64,000 nucleotides of DNA, taken from the NCBI GenBank assembly GCA_902826695.1, contig CADEFU010000007.1, positions 124,001 to 188,000 of the forward strand, in the 5' to 3' direction. This stretch comes from an uncultured Alphaproteobacteria bacterium. Lineage in GTDB: Bacteria; Pseudomonadota; Alphaproteobacteria; Micropepsales; Micropepsaceae. Below the pieces are notes generated by a model. That model saw only the letters and a list, made by a program, of their open reading frames with translations, had not been told where the DNA came from and did no database searches. Each line of letters begins with the position of its first letter. The first letter of the stretch is position 1. Positions 34,942 to 44,197 of the stretch are shown here, piece by piece. Position numbers and translations under genes: made by a program.

Positions 34942-36288
34942 CTATTGCTCCCGCCACGCCCGGTTAATGCTGTCGCTTAGCGGCTGTGTTAGGTAGGCGA
35001 GCGCAGTGCGGTCGCCGGTTTTGATCATGACGGCGGCGGGCATGCCCGGCTGAAGCTGGACGCCTTTAAGGCGATCGAGCTCGCTGTCTGAAACGTCGAT
35101 ATGCGCGATGAAATAGGTCGAACTCGTGCGCGAATCCGTGAGCGCGTCGGCCGACACGTGCGTCACGCGCCCGCGAAGATGTTCGGATGTGCGTTGGCTG
35201 AGGCCTGTGAGCGTGATCTCGGTCTCAAGCCCGACCTTCACCGAATCCACATCGTTCGGGCGCAGCTGAACCTCGACCATCAAGCGGTCGTCGGTGGGCA
35301 CGATCTCAAGGATCGTGTCGCCGGCGCGCACGACGGAGCCCAGCGTGTTCACCCGCGAAGCGACCACGGTGCCCGCGACCGGCGCACGGATCGCCATCGC
35401 GTCATAGGCTTTTCTTGCGGCGTTGTACTGCTCGCGCAGCGTCGGGATCTTTGCCTGCGTGTCGCGCAACTCGCCCTGAACCACCGTCAGCAGCTGGTTG
35501 CGGGCCTGGATCAGTTTCAATTCGTTCTCGATCAAGGCGCTGCGCGTACGAGCGGCGCTGGCCGAAATGCGCCCGGCGTTGCCCGAGAGCTGGGTCATCT
35601 CGCGCCGGAGCGAGAACACGCGCGTGCGCGTCGTGTAGCCGTTCTCGAAAAGGTCTTCGACGGTATCGAGTTCTTTCTTCGTCAAGCCGATTTGTTGCGT
35701 CGCCGACTGACGTTCGGCATTCAGGCCGGCAAGCTCGTTCTTAAGCTGCTCGTGCTGTTCCTCGATGATCGACAGCTGTCCGCGCAGCTCGATGCTGCGC
35801 ACTTGGAAGAGCTGCTGCTGGCCGACGATAATCGCCTGAACCGTCGGGTTTTTGGCCGATGCGGCCGTCAGCTCAGCCGGAACCTGCATCTCCGGCTGGT
35901 TCAGAGCCTCGGCCATCAACCGCGCTTCGCTGGCAACCGCCAGGAAATACGAATCGCGCGTCCGTGCGAATCGCTCCAGCGCATCCGCGTCTTCGAGTTG
36001 GACCAGTATCGCGCCTTGTTTGACGACGGTGCCGTCTTCTACATGCAGCGCCCGGATCACGCCGCCGGTCGGATGTTGAATCTGCTTACGCTTGGAGGCG
36101 ACGACGACTTGGCCGTTCGCGACCACGGCGCCGGCGATGGGAACCGTGGTGCTCCAGAGGCCGAACCCGCCGAAAGCAAGCGCAATCACGCTGAAGCCCA
36201 CGGCCGCCGCGCGCTTCGTGGACATCGAAACGCCCGAAACCTTGTCTGGAAAGTTCGGCCGGCGGGGACCGGGCTTAGCTTGATGCAT
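34942..36288 (-). CDS. Type I secretion membrane fusion protein (HlyD/PrtE family)
   Basis: 448 residues. Periplasmic adaptor that links the inner-membrane ABC transporter to an outer-membrane TolC-type channel. One N-terminal membrane helix (about 24-46, AVGFSVIALAFGGFGLW), a lipoyl-type half motif VVASKRKQIQHPTGGVIRAL with HVEDGTVVKQGAILVQLED, a long coiled-coil region (about 95-300, Glu/Gln/Leu rich), the second lipoyl half IRAPVAGTVVASRVNTLGS, and a beta-barrel C-terminus with GMPAAVMIKTGDRTALAYL. The ATG at 36288 overlaps the ABC transporter's 3' end by 14 nt. Downstream is the giant RTX peroxidase, its presumed cargo. No TolC gene is in the window. Confidence 0.93.
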   Translation of the reverse strand: MHQAKPGPRRPNFPDKVSGVSMSTKRAAAVGFSVIALAFGGFGLWSTTVPIAGAVVANGQVVVASKRKQIQHPTGGVIRALHVEDGTVVKQGAILVQLEDADALERFARTRDSYFLAVASEARLMAEALNQPEMQVPAELTAASAKNPTVQAIIVGQQQLFQVRSIELRGQLSIIEEQHEQLKNELAGLNAERQSATQQIGLTKKELDTVEDLFENGYTTRTRVFSLRREMTQLSGNAGRISASAARTRSALIENELKLIQARNQLLTVVQGELRDTQAKIPTLREQYNAARKAYDAMAIRAPVAGTVVASRVNTLGSVVRAGDTILEIVPTDDRLMVEVQLRPNDVDSVKVGLETEITLTGLSQRTSEHLRGRVTHVSADALTDSRTSSTYFIAHIDVSDSELDRLKGVQLQPGMPAAVMIKTGDRTALAYLTQPLSDSINRAWREQ

Positions 36289-38014
36289 GGCGCGATTCCA
36301 AATTCGTGACGTTTGTTGCCTGAGCGGGGCGGGGCGCGCTCGCGTTGGCAGCCTTGTTTAGGGCCGCCAGCACCTCGTCGCGTGGGCCGAACGAGACAAT
36401 CTCGCCGCCACGCAGGACCGCGATCTTGTCGACCGCCGGCAAAATGCCGGGCCGGTGCGTGACCACGACGACCGTACGCCCCTGCTTCTTTAGTGTTTCG
36501 ACGGCGCGCCGCAGTTCCGCTTCGCCGTTCGCATCGAGAGCCGCGTTCGGCTCGTCGAGGATGACGACGCGGGTGTTGCCGTAGATCGCGCGCGCAAGCG
36601 CGACGCGTTGGCGCTGACCGCCCGAAAGCAGTTTCCCGCGGTCGCCGATGACCGTGTCGTAGCCGTTCGGCAGCGTCAGGATGAAGTTGTGCGCGCCGGC
36701 GATCTTCGCGGCCTCGACGATTGCCGCCGAGTCATGCGCGCCGTAACGCGAGATATTCTCGGCAACCGTGCCGTCCAGAAGTTCGACGTCTTGTGCCAGA
36801 TAGCCGATATGTGGGCCGATCTCCCCGGTCGGCCAGTCGGAGATCTCAACGCCGTCGAGCCGCACACTGCCGGTCGTCGGCTTCCAAGCCCCGATCATCA
36901 GCCGCGCGAGCGTCGACTTGCCCGTTCCCGTAGGTCCGATGATGCCGAGCGTATCGCCTGGGGCGAGTTCGAACGAAACATTGCGAAGAACAGGTTCCTT
37001 CACACCTTCGAAGCGCATCCACACTTCGTCGAGCTTGAACCCACCCTGCGGCGCCGGCAGCGTGGTGCGCTCGCCTTGCGGGCCCGCTTTCAGAGCCGAA
37101 CTTAAGCGCGCATACGCTTGCCGCGCATGAACAAAGCCCTTCCATTGACCGATCGCGGCCTCGATCGGCTGCAACGCACGGCCCATGATGATCGACGAGG
37201 CGACGATCGCACCGGCCGAAATCTCGTTGCTAAGCGCGAGCCAAGCCCCCAGCGCCAGCGAAAGGATCTGCAGCGCCTGACGCGACATCTTTGCCGCCGT
37301 GTTCAGCCGTGTCCCGCGATCGCTAGCCAGCGCCTGCCAGGCAAGGCTGGCGTCGTGATGCTCCTGCCAACGCTTCCGAACGTTGTCGCCGATCCCCATC
37401 GCGCGCGCCGACTCGGAGTTGTTGTGCAGAGTGCCGACGAAGTACTCCGAATCGCGATGCGCCGTCGTCGCCTCGGCCAACGCTTTGCGCGTCGCCAGCT
37501 CGTTCAAATAGGTCAGCGCCAGAATGACAAGCGCGCCGCAAAGCGCCAAAGCGCCTAGGGCAGGGTGGATCACGAACACCAACACCAGGAAGATCGGCGA
37601 CCACGGCGCATCGAACAGCGCAATCAGCCCCGGCCCCGACAGGAAGCCGCGAACGGAGTCGAGATCGCGCAAGCCTTGCGCGGACGACATCGCCTTGTTT
37701 TCCGCATCGAGCGAGAGCCCGAACGTCTCTGCGCTGAGTTGGCTGTCGAGCTTGGCGCCCGCGCGGATCAAAAGGTCCGATCGCGTGATTTCCAGCATCG
37801 ACTGGAAGGCCAGGATGCCGACCGCGAGAATCGTCAAGAAAATCAGCGTGTCGTGGCTCTGCGAGGTCAGAACCCGGTCGTAAACCTGCAGCATGAACAG
37901 CGGGCCGTTCAGCATGGCGAGGTTGATGAAGAAGCTGAACACGCCGACCGTGATGAACAGTCTGCGCGAACGAAACAGTGCTTGGCCGAGCAGGCCGGTG
38001 CGAAGGTCGCTCAT
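36275..38014 (-). CDS. Type I secretion ABC transporter/permease (PrtD family)
   Basis: 579 residues. Inner-membrane ATPase that recognises the C-terminal signal of RTX proteins and drives export in one step. Seen: six-helix membrane domain in the first 320 residues (starting LFITVGVFSFFINLAMLNGP and LFMLQVYDRVLTSQS), and an ABC domain with Walker A GPTGTGKST near 358, signature LSGGQRQRVALARAI near 460, Walker B VVILDEPNA near 481 and the H-loop VVVVTHRPG. No N-terminal C39 peptidase domain, which is the PrtD pattern. The ATG at 38014 has AAGGAGG 6-7 nt upstream; a longer frame to 38218 is leader. First gene of the transporter, HlyD, giant peroxidase set. Confidence 0.94.
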   Translation of the reverse strand: MSDLRTGLLGQALFRSRRLFITVGVFSFFINLAMLNGPLFMLQVYDRVLTSQSHDTLIFLTILAVGILAFQSMLEITRSDLLIRAGAKLDSQLSAETFGLSLDAENKAMSSAQGLRDLDSVRGFLSGPGLIALFDAPWSPIFLVLVFVIHPALGALALCGALVILALTYLNELATRKALAEATTAHRDSEYFVGTLHNNSESARAMGIGDNVRKRWQEHHDASLAWQALASDRGTRLNTAAKMSRQALQILSLALGAWLALSNEISAGAIVASSIIMGRALQPIEAAIGQWKGFVHARQAYARLSSALKAGPQGERTTLPAPQGGFKLDEVWMRFEGVKEPVLRNVSFELAPGDTLGIIGPTGTGKSTLARLMIGAWKPTTGSVRLDGVEISDWPTGEIGPHIGYLAQDVELLDGTVAENISRYGAHDSAAIVEAAKIAGAHNFILTLPNGYDTVIGDRGKLLSGGQRQRVALARAIYGNTRVVILDEPNAALDANGEAELRRAVETLKKQGRTVVVVTHRPGILPAVDKIAVLRGGEIVSFGPRDEVLAALNKAANASAPRPAQATNVTNLESRHASS

Positions 38015-39176
38015 GGGCGTCCTCCTTCCCGGATTGGAGCAAAGGACGTGTCCGCGCTTGGCACGCGCGCAAATACGTGTCCCGATCCGAAACGGCCCTC
38101 GCGCGCCCAGGTGGTCGCTGCGCGGTCGAATTTTGGCTGTTTGCTCAACATTTGTTGCCCTTGAGGCGCGCTCATAGACCGACCTCCCACCTGACGCTGG
38201 GTGCAGGGACCAGGCCACTGCCGAACTTCGCGCGGAACGAGAGCGCGCGAGCCGCTACTCGCCCCCACCGCTTCAGCGATTCATCCCCAAGCTGAGTCCG
38301 AGCCCGCATTCCCCCAGCGATGGAGAAAAACGCTTCTAACCAATTGAAAGAATTCATCATTTTCCCAATGCCCCGGGGCCATCGCAACCGAGCCTCAAAC
38401 AAAGCTCCGCCAGCCCGGCAAAACGGCTGTTTTGCGCGGTAAATCCGACTCGCTGCTGCTTAGAATCAGCCCGGGCGCTGCACTCCCGTAGCGGGAAACT
38501 CATCCAGACCGTCGGCGGGGTCTATACAACTTTCGAGACCGCCCCATACCCATAAGGGGTACTGCCTTTCGCGGCCGCAAAGCGAACATGACAACTTGGC
38601 AATATTGGCAACCCCTCCCGATCAGGACAGATCAGCACCCTAGATAGGGGGTGTGGCCGTCGCGCCAGGGTTGTCCAATCGTGCTATTGAATAAATGAGG
38701 ACTCTATACTTCAAGAGCTTTGTAAAGTCGGTGAGGCTGCATAGAGATCAGGCCAGGGTTGACCAAACTATCCAAGTAATTCGTGGTGAATACAGCACCT
38801 CTCATTACAGTGGCAGATCGGGCACACTAACTGAGTAATACACAGCATCGTTAGCGCCGACAGATTTTTATTCCCTCATGTTAAGAAAATATTTACGAAC
38901 TCGCCCTGCGGTTGACGAATCGTGAGCGATGGCTGGCGAGATCGATCCGATGGCACGCGCTCGTAGGTTGAGTAAGAATTTATTCCGCTACTAACCTTAC
39001 TTCGGACCGCGGGTGTGTAGTTTCGGTGACACCTCAAGTAAAGTTGGGCATAACGTGCGCCGCTTCTAGCGACTCACCGGGATATTCCCGTAGATGAAGA
39101 GAATATCTTCCTCGCGCGCCTGACGTTGGCGCCATGTTTGCATCGTCAGGGCGTCGCGGGGCCCAGGGGAAAAGCC
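38015..39176. other. Long divergent non-coding region between the secretion and multicopper oxidase genes
   Basis: About 1160 bases without a supported gene on either strand. 38690-39020 is visibly richer in A/T than the flanks. Elements seen: a hairpin GCAAAACGGCTGTTTTGC at about 38419-38436, CCCC-ATACCCATAA-GGGG at about 38542-38559, and the inverted repeat at 39081-39107 near the oxidase start. It separates two divergent transcripts and probably holds both promoters and their control sites; an unannotated small RNA is possible. Confidence 0.55.
39081..39107. promoter_or_regulatory. Inverted repeat upstream of the multicopper oxidase gene
   Basis: Perfect 7-nt arms GATATTC and GAATATC, 13 nt apart, ending about 70 nt before the oxidase ATG. 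An overlapping smaller palindrome CGGGA-TAT-TCCCG covers the left arm. A two-arm site of this kind is typical of a dimeric regulator; which one cannot be told. Confidence 0.45.
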
Positions 39177-41462
39177 ATGAAAAAACTGCCACTTCCGGTT
39201 GCGCGGACCGCCTCAGCGGCCGTCGCGCTCGTCTTCGCATTCGCAGCACAAGCCAACGCTCAGTCGACGCCGGACATTCCGACGGGCCTACCGTCGAGTC
39301 CGTTGTTCGGGGCGCTGCCATTCTCGCAAGAGATGCTGCAGTTCGAAGAGTTCGGTACGAAGCCCGTGCCAACCTCGACGACCTGCCCGACATGCGTGCC
39401 GCTGCCTCAACCCGCGACGTGCGACGGCGCGCCTGACTCGGCAGCGCTCGATACGTATTTGAAGCAACCGCTGTACCCGCTGCCGCAGCGCGAAGCGAAC
39501 ACGACGCTGAGCAATCCTTGGGCGTCGAAGATCGGCGATTGCGTTTATCCCTTGTCGCAGAGTTCGATCGAAGGGCGTCCGTCCGGCGAATGGTTTGCGC
39601 ATCAGCGCTGGAGCGAATTCGCACCGCGCGTCTATACGCAAACGGCGCAACGTGCATCGCGCACCAACGGCGGTCTGCGCGACTCGCTCCAGCGTCACAC
39701 GTTCAGCAAAGGCGAATTCGCGCCCGGCGGTCTCTACTATCGCGGCGGCACGAATAGCGGCACGCAGGTCAAATTCCACGCGAAATTCCCGGCTCAAGTG
39801 GGCAACTCCGTTTGGACGTTCGATGGCACGATGCCGCCGAAGCTGCTCGTCGCGCGCTATGGCGAACCGATTGTCTTCCGCCACCACAACACCTTGCCGA
39901 TCAACAAAGCCGCCAACAACGGCTTCGGCGCGCACACGATCACGACGCACCTTCACAACGGACACACCCCGGCTGAGAGCGACGGCTTCACCGGCGCGTT
40001 CTATTTCCCGGGCCAATTCTACGACTATCGCTGGCCGATGATTTTGGCCGGCCACGACTCGATCAACACCACGGCCACCGATCCGCGCGCGGGCTTCCCG
40101 AACGGCGCCGGCGGCGTGACGCGAATCCGCGGCGACTGGCGCGAAACGATGAGCACGCTCTGGTTCCACGACCACATGGTCGATTACACCGCGCAGAACG
40201 TCTATAAGGGCAACGCGGCAGTGATGAACATCTTCAGCGCCGTTGACCGGGGTAAGGAAGGGCATCTCTGCAACTACACGAACGCGGCGTACGCCAACCT
40301 TTGCCTGCCGAGCGGCACAGCACTCGACTGGGGCAACCGCGACTACGACGTAAACCTGCTTGTCATGGACAAAGCGTGGGACGCGAACGGCCAGCTCCAC
40401 TTCAACATCTTCAACACCGACGGCTTCTTGGGCGACCGCGTCCTCGTGAACTGGACGTACAAGCCCTATATGAACGTCCGCGCGCGCAAGTACCGCCTGC
40501 GCATCTTGAACGGCAGCGTCTCGCGTCTTTGGAAATTCGCGCTTGTGACGTCGAACGGCACGCGCGTGCCGTTCCACATGGTCGCGAACGACGGCAACAT
40601 TATGGAACATGCGGTGCCGTTCCCGAATGCGGAAGCGCAAGAGCTACCGTTCCAAGGCATCGGCGAGCGCTTCGACATCGTCGTCGACTTCAAGGCGTTC
40701 CCGGCCGGAACCAAGCTCTACCTCGTCAACCTGTCCGAGCACGCCGACGGCCGCGAGCCGAAGAGCGCGGTGCCCCTGGCTGCGGTGATGAACAACACCT
40801 ACACAGGCGGCGATCCCGTGGTCGGCAAAGTCATGGAGTTCCGCGTCGTTAAGTACACGGGCATCGACAAGAGCATGAACCCCGCGGACTACGTCGAGGG
40901 TAAGAAAAAGATGATCCCGCGCCCGACGATTACGGCCGCGGAACTCGCAACCGCACGCGTGCGGACCTTCGAGTTCGGCCGCAGCGGCGGCACGGACCAG
41001 ATGCCCTGGACGATCAAGACCGACGGCGGTCAGGGCCTCGGCACCGACACTCACCGCATCGATGCCCATCCTTCGAAGGGTTCGCTTGAGATCTGGAAGA
41101 TAAGCACCGACGGCGGTTGGGCGCACCCGGTCCACATCCACTTTGAGGAGGGGCAAATCATTGCCCGCGACGGCGGAGCACCGCGGATGTGGGAGAAGTG
41201 GGCGCGCAAGGACCTCTACACGATCGGCAACACCGCCGACCACATAGCGCGCAGCTATGACATCGCGATCCGGTTCCGCGAGTTCATGGGTACGTTCATG
41301 GAGCACTGCCACAACACGCAGCACGAAGACCACGCGATGCTGATGCGCTACGACATCAAAAATCCCGGTCAGACGCTCCTCATTCCCGCACCGATCCAGA
41401 CGTGGGAGGGCACGACCTACGCACCGTCCTACCACAACAGCTCACTCCCGGCGGCGCCCTAA
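39177..41462 (+). CDS. Exported multicopper oxidase
   Basis: 761 residues. Signal peptide (MKKLPLPVARTASAAVALVF, cleavage near AQANAQ). All four copper-binding segments are present: THLHNGH (His258, His260), FHDHMVD (His331, His333), HPVHIHF (His650, His653, His655) and EHCHNTQHEDHAM with Cys711, His716 and an axial Met721. These bind the type 1 copper and the trinuclear cluster that reduces O2 to water. The ATG has AGGGGA upstream; a frame from 39126 adds an unlikely leader. 46 nt before a SCO/cytochrome c gene and divergent from the RTX peroxidase secretion genes. Candidate substrates are Mn(II), iodide, Cu(I) or phenols. The pairing with a SCO protein recalls iodide-oxidase clusters, by memory only. 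Confidence 0.92.
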   Translation: MKKLPLPVARTASAAVALVFAFAAQANAQSTPDIPTGLPSSPLFGALPFSQEMLQFEEFGTKPVPTSTTCPTCVPLPQPATCDGAPDSAALDTYLKQPLYPLPQREANTTLSNPWASKIGDCVYPLSQSSIEGRPSGEWFAHQRWSEFAPRVYTQTAQRASRTNGGLRDSLQRHTFSKGEFAPGGLYYRGGTNSGTQVKFHAKFPAQVGNSVWTFDGTMPPKLLVARYGEPIVFRHHNTLPINKAANNGFGAHTITTHLHNGHTPAESDGFTGAFYFPGQFYDYRWPMILAGHDSINTTATDPRAGFPNGAGGVTRIRGDWRETMSTLWFHDHMVDYTAQNVYKGNAAVMNIFSAVDRGKEGHLCNYTNAAYANLCLPSGTALDWGNRDYDVNLLVMDKAWDANGQLHFNIFNTDGFLGDRVLVNWTYKPYMNVRARKYRLRILNGSVSRLWKFALVTSNGTRVPFHMVANDGNIMEHAVPFPNAEAQELPFQGIGERFDIVVDFKAFPAGTKLYLVNLSEHADGREPKSAVPLAAVMNNTYTGGDPVVGKVMEFRVVKYTGIDKSMNPADYVEGKKKMIPRPTITAAELATARVRTFEFGRSGGTDQMPWTIKTDGGQGLGTDTHRIDAHPSKGSLEIWKISTDGGWAHPVHIHFEEGQIIARDGGAPRMWEKWARKDLYTIGNTADHIARSYDIAIRFREFMGTFMEHCHNTQHEDHAMLMRYDIKNPGQTLLIPAPIQTWEGTTYAPSYHNSSLPAAP

Positions 41463-41508
41463 AGGCGCCCCGGTCCTTGCTTGCCTTTTGATTTGACGCC
41501 TTCGGGGG

Positions 41509-42450
41509 ATGACGGACGTGCGCTTTCTGCGCTTGATCTTGCTCGGTGTGGCCGCACTCGTTCTCGGTGCGGCCGCCCCAGCGCCGGTTGAATCCGGCGG
41601 TCGTTGGCATGGAAGCTATTTCCCGAACGTCGAGTTGACGACCCACGAAGGCAAGAAGGTCCGTCTGTACGACGACGTGTTGCGCGGCAAGATCGTCGCC
41701 ATCAACTTCATCTACACAAGTTGCGGCGACGTCTGCCCGCTCGACACCGCCCAGATGCGCCAGGTGCACACGCTCCTGGGCGACCGCGTCGGAAAAGACG
41801 TCTTCATGTACTCGATCTCGGTCGACCCCGAGAACGACACGCCCGAAAAGATGCGCCGCTATATGCGCACATTCGACGTGGGGAAGGGCTGGACGTTCCT
41901 GACCGGCAAGCGCGAGGACATCGCGCTCATTCAGCGCAAGCTCGGTCTGCGCATCATCGACCCGAAGAACCTGACGGACCACGACACGCGTCTGATGCTC
42001 GGAAACGAAAAGACGGGGCAATGGCTCAAGCGCACGCCCTACGACGATCCGACCGTCCTGGCAAACCTGCTCGCAAGCACGCTGAACAACCACGCCGCCA
42101 CGCAAGTCGGCACGCTCGCCGCGTACAAGACTGCGGGCGAAGTGAAGAATCTCTCGCGCGGCCAGTATCTCTTCCAGACGCGCTGCGCCTCCTGCCACAC
42201 GGTTGGCGGCGGCGACCGCCTTGGCCCGGATTTGAGGGGCGTCGCCGCAGCGCGCGAACGCAGCTGGCTCGTGCGCTGGCTCAAAGAGCCGAACAAGATG
42301 ATTGCGGAAAAAGACCCGATCGCGCTCGCACTCATGGCGCGCTACCGCAACCTGCCGATGCCGAACCTAAGTCTCAATGACGACGACGCGGCGGCTCTGA
42401 TCCACTACATGGAACAGCAGGACAAGGCGCACGCCGAGATGGGGCACTAA
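41509..42450 (+). CDS. SCO1/SenC copper chaperone fused to cytochrome c
   Basis: 313 residues. Signal/anchor helix (LRLILLGVAALVLGAAAPAP), then a thioredoxin-like SCO domain with the copper ligands CGDVC (Cys72, Cys76) and His158 in LTDHDTRL, plus the family strand FMYSISVDPENDTPEKM. The C-terminal 95 residues are a class I cytochrome c domain: haem motif CASCH (226-230) and axial Met284 in NLPMPNLSL. SCO proteins deliver copper to oxidases, here presumably the multicopper oxidase just upstream; the fused haem could accept electrons from it. Fusion of both domains is uncommon. Its stop overlaps the convergent Fe-S carrier gene by 4 nt. Confidence 0.92.
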   Translation: MTDVRFLRLILLGVAALVLGAAAPAPVESGGRWHGSYFPNVELTTHEGKKVRLYDDVLRGKIVAINFIYTSCGDVCPLDTAQMRQVHTLLGDRVGKDVFMYSISVDPENDTPEKMRRYMRTFDVGKGWTFLTGKREDIALIQRKLGLRIIDPKNLTDHDTRLMLGNEKTGQWLKRTPYDDPTVLANLLASTLNNHAATQVGTLAAYKTAGEVKNLSRGQYLFQTRCASCHTVGGGDRLGPDLRGVAAARERSWLVRWLKEPNKMIAEKDPIALALMARYRNLPMPNLSLNDDDAAALIHYMEQQDKAHAEMGH

Positions 42451-42782
42451 ACCGAAAAGCTCGTGCCGCAGCCGCAGGACGACTTCGCATTCGGGTTTTT
42501 GATCTCGAAGTGCGACCCCATCAACCCCTCGACGAAATCCACCTCTGACCCGCCGAGAAACTCGAGCGACACTTGGTCGATCAAAACCCGCGCGCCGTCC
42601 AGCTCGATCAACACGTCGTCACCCGTCTTCGTGTCATCGAAAGAGAAATCGTACTGATATCCCGAGCAGCCGCCGCCGTTGACGGCGATGCGGAACATCG
42701 TGGCCGGGCCTTCGGCGGCGGTCAAAACGGCAATGCGTTTGGCCGCGCTCGCGCTCACGCGCACTTGGGTTGCTGATTCCAT
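42447..42782 (-). CDS. erpA: A-type iron-sulfur cluster carrier (ErpA/IscA/SufA family)
   Basis: 111 residues. Delivers Fe-S clusters to apo-proteins. Three conserved cysteines are in place: GGGCSGYQY and the C-terminal SSCGCGTSF. The core MFRIAVNGGGCSGYQYDFSF and the ending EIKNPNAKSSCGCG match the family; length is normal. ATG at 42782 (MESATQVRVSA); the open frame upstream is leader. Whether it is ErpA or SufA cannot be decided from sequence alone; the position next to dgt is the usual alphaproteobacterial one. Divergent from dgt, with 115 nt between starts. Confidence 0.9.
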   Translation of the reverse strand: MESATQVRVSASAAKRIAVLTAAEGPATMFRIAVNGGGCSGYQYDFSFDDTKTGDDVLIELDGARVLIDQVSLEFLGGSEVDFVEGLMGSHFEIKNPNAKSSCGCGTSFSV

Positions 42783-42897
42783 CGGTAACGCTCGGTTAAC
42801 CTCTCGGCCGCTAAACAGCCAGATCGTAGCACTATTATATGTGAGTGCGCGGTAGCCCCGTCCAGAGCGCGGGACGCCGCGCCGGAAGGTGCTTCCG

Positions 42898-44088
42898 TTG
42901 AGCGGTTTTCGCCCCTCTGCCGACCTGAGCAAGCTCGCCTCCCGGGCAGAGACGAGCCGCGGCCGTCAGTTCAGCGAGCCCGAAAGCGCCACCCGCACAC
43001 CCTACATGCGCGACCGCGACCGCATTATCCACTCGGGCGCCTTTCGCCGCATGAAGCACAAGACGCAGGTCTTCGTTTATCACGAGGGGGACTACTACCG
43101 CACGCGCCTCACGCACTCGCTTGAGGTCGCGCAAATTGCACGTTCGATTTCGCGCGTACTGCGCCTTGACGAGGACCTCGCAGAGGCGTTGGCACTCGCG
43201 CACGATCTAGGTCACGCGCCGTTCGGCCATGCCGGTGAAGACGCGCTTTCTGGAGCGATGAAGCCCTATGGCGGCTTCGATCACAACGCGCATGCGCTTC
43301 GCCTCGTCACGAAACTCGAACAACGCTACGCCGAGTTCGATGGCCTGAATCTGACGTGGGAAACGCTCGAAGGCATCGTCAAGCACAACGGCCCGCTGAT
43401 CGGCCCGCAGTCGAAACAAGCGCCACTCCCGCAAGCGATTGCCGAATACAACAAGACGTTCGATCTGCGCCTCGACACATTTGCCGGCGCCGAAGCGCAA
43501 GTGGCCGCGCTCGCCGACGACATCGCTTACAACAATCACGACATCGACGACGGATTACGGGCCGGTCTGTTCACGATTGATGATCTGCTGCCGCTACCTC
43601 TGGTGGGCGGCATATTCGCGCAGGTGATGGCGCGTTACCCGGGTCTCGATCGCTCGCGTTTGATTCACGAAAGCGTCCGCCGGCTTATCACCGCAATGAT
43701 CGAAGATGCGCTTGGCGAGACGCTGCGTCGCGTAAACGAGTTGAAGTTGCAGAGCGCCGACGATGTGCGCAATTGCGGGCAACAACTTGTGGCATTCGGG
43801 GACGCAATGCGCTCGGCAGACAAGGCGCTGAAATCCTTCCTTTTCGCGAACATGTACCGCCACTTTAAGGTGAGCCGCATGCTGACGAAGGCAAAGAGAG
43901 TCGTCAGCGATCTGTTCGCGTTGTTCCTCGCCGAACCTGGCGTTCTTCCCACGCAGTGGAGCGAACTCTGCGATGGTGCCGGCTCGCTGCAAACAGCGCG
44001 TGTGGTGTCCGATTACATCGCCGGCATGACGGACCGGTTCGCACTGGAAGAGCATCGAAGGTTGTTCGCGATCGAGGTTGACATCTGA
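42898..44088 (+). CDS. dgt: Deoxyguanosinetriphosphate triphosphohydrolase-like protein
   Basis: About 396 residues. HD-domain enzyme that cleaves dNTPs (dGTP) to nucleoside and triphosphate. Seen: the family start [40 protein letters not shown], the metal motifs [13 protein letters not shown] and [16 protein letters not shown], and the later [16 protein letters not shown] at 42898 has GGAAGG 8 nt upstream; a GTG at 42889 is alternative but overlaps that site. In many alphaproteobacteria argS follows dgt; here the SPOR-domain gene follows directly after 109 nt. Confidence 0.93.
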   Translation: MSGFRPSADLSKLASRAETSRGRQFSEPESATRTPYMRDRDRIIHSGAFRRMKHKTQVFVYHEGDYYRTRLTHSLEVAQIARSISRVLRLDEDLAEALALAHDLGHAPFGHAGEDALSGAMKPYGGFDHNAHALRLVTKLEQRYAEFDGLNLTWETLEGIVKHNGPLIGPQSKQAPLPQAIAEYNKTFDLRLDTFAGAEAQVAALADDIAYNNHDIDDGLRAGLFTIDDLLPLPLVGGIFAQVMARYPGLDRSRLIHESVRRLITAMIEDALGETLRRVNELKLQSADDVRNCGQQLVAFGDAMRSADKALKSFLFANMYRHFKVSRMLTKAKRVVSDLFALFLAEPGVLPTQWSELCDGAGSLQTARVVSDYIAGMTDRFALEEHRRLFAIEVDI

Positions 44089-44197
44089 TGGCGATAAATC
44101 TGTTCAAAACCCGGCATGTTGTGGGTGTACTCTGGCGAGGGCACATCACGATTCGCTTCTATCCAAAACTTTTGTCGTGTTGAGGGGAATAACTAAC

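Noticed and set aside
39288..40640. 450-codon minus-strand open frame opposite the multicopper oxidase
   Set aside because: Shadow of a high-GC gene; no recognisable product and the plus-strand gene has all copper ligands.
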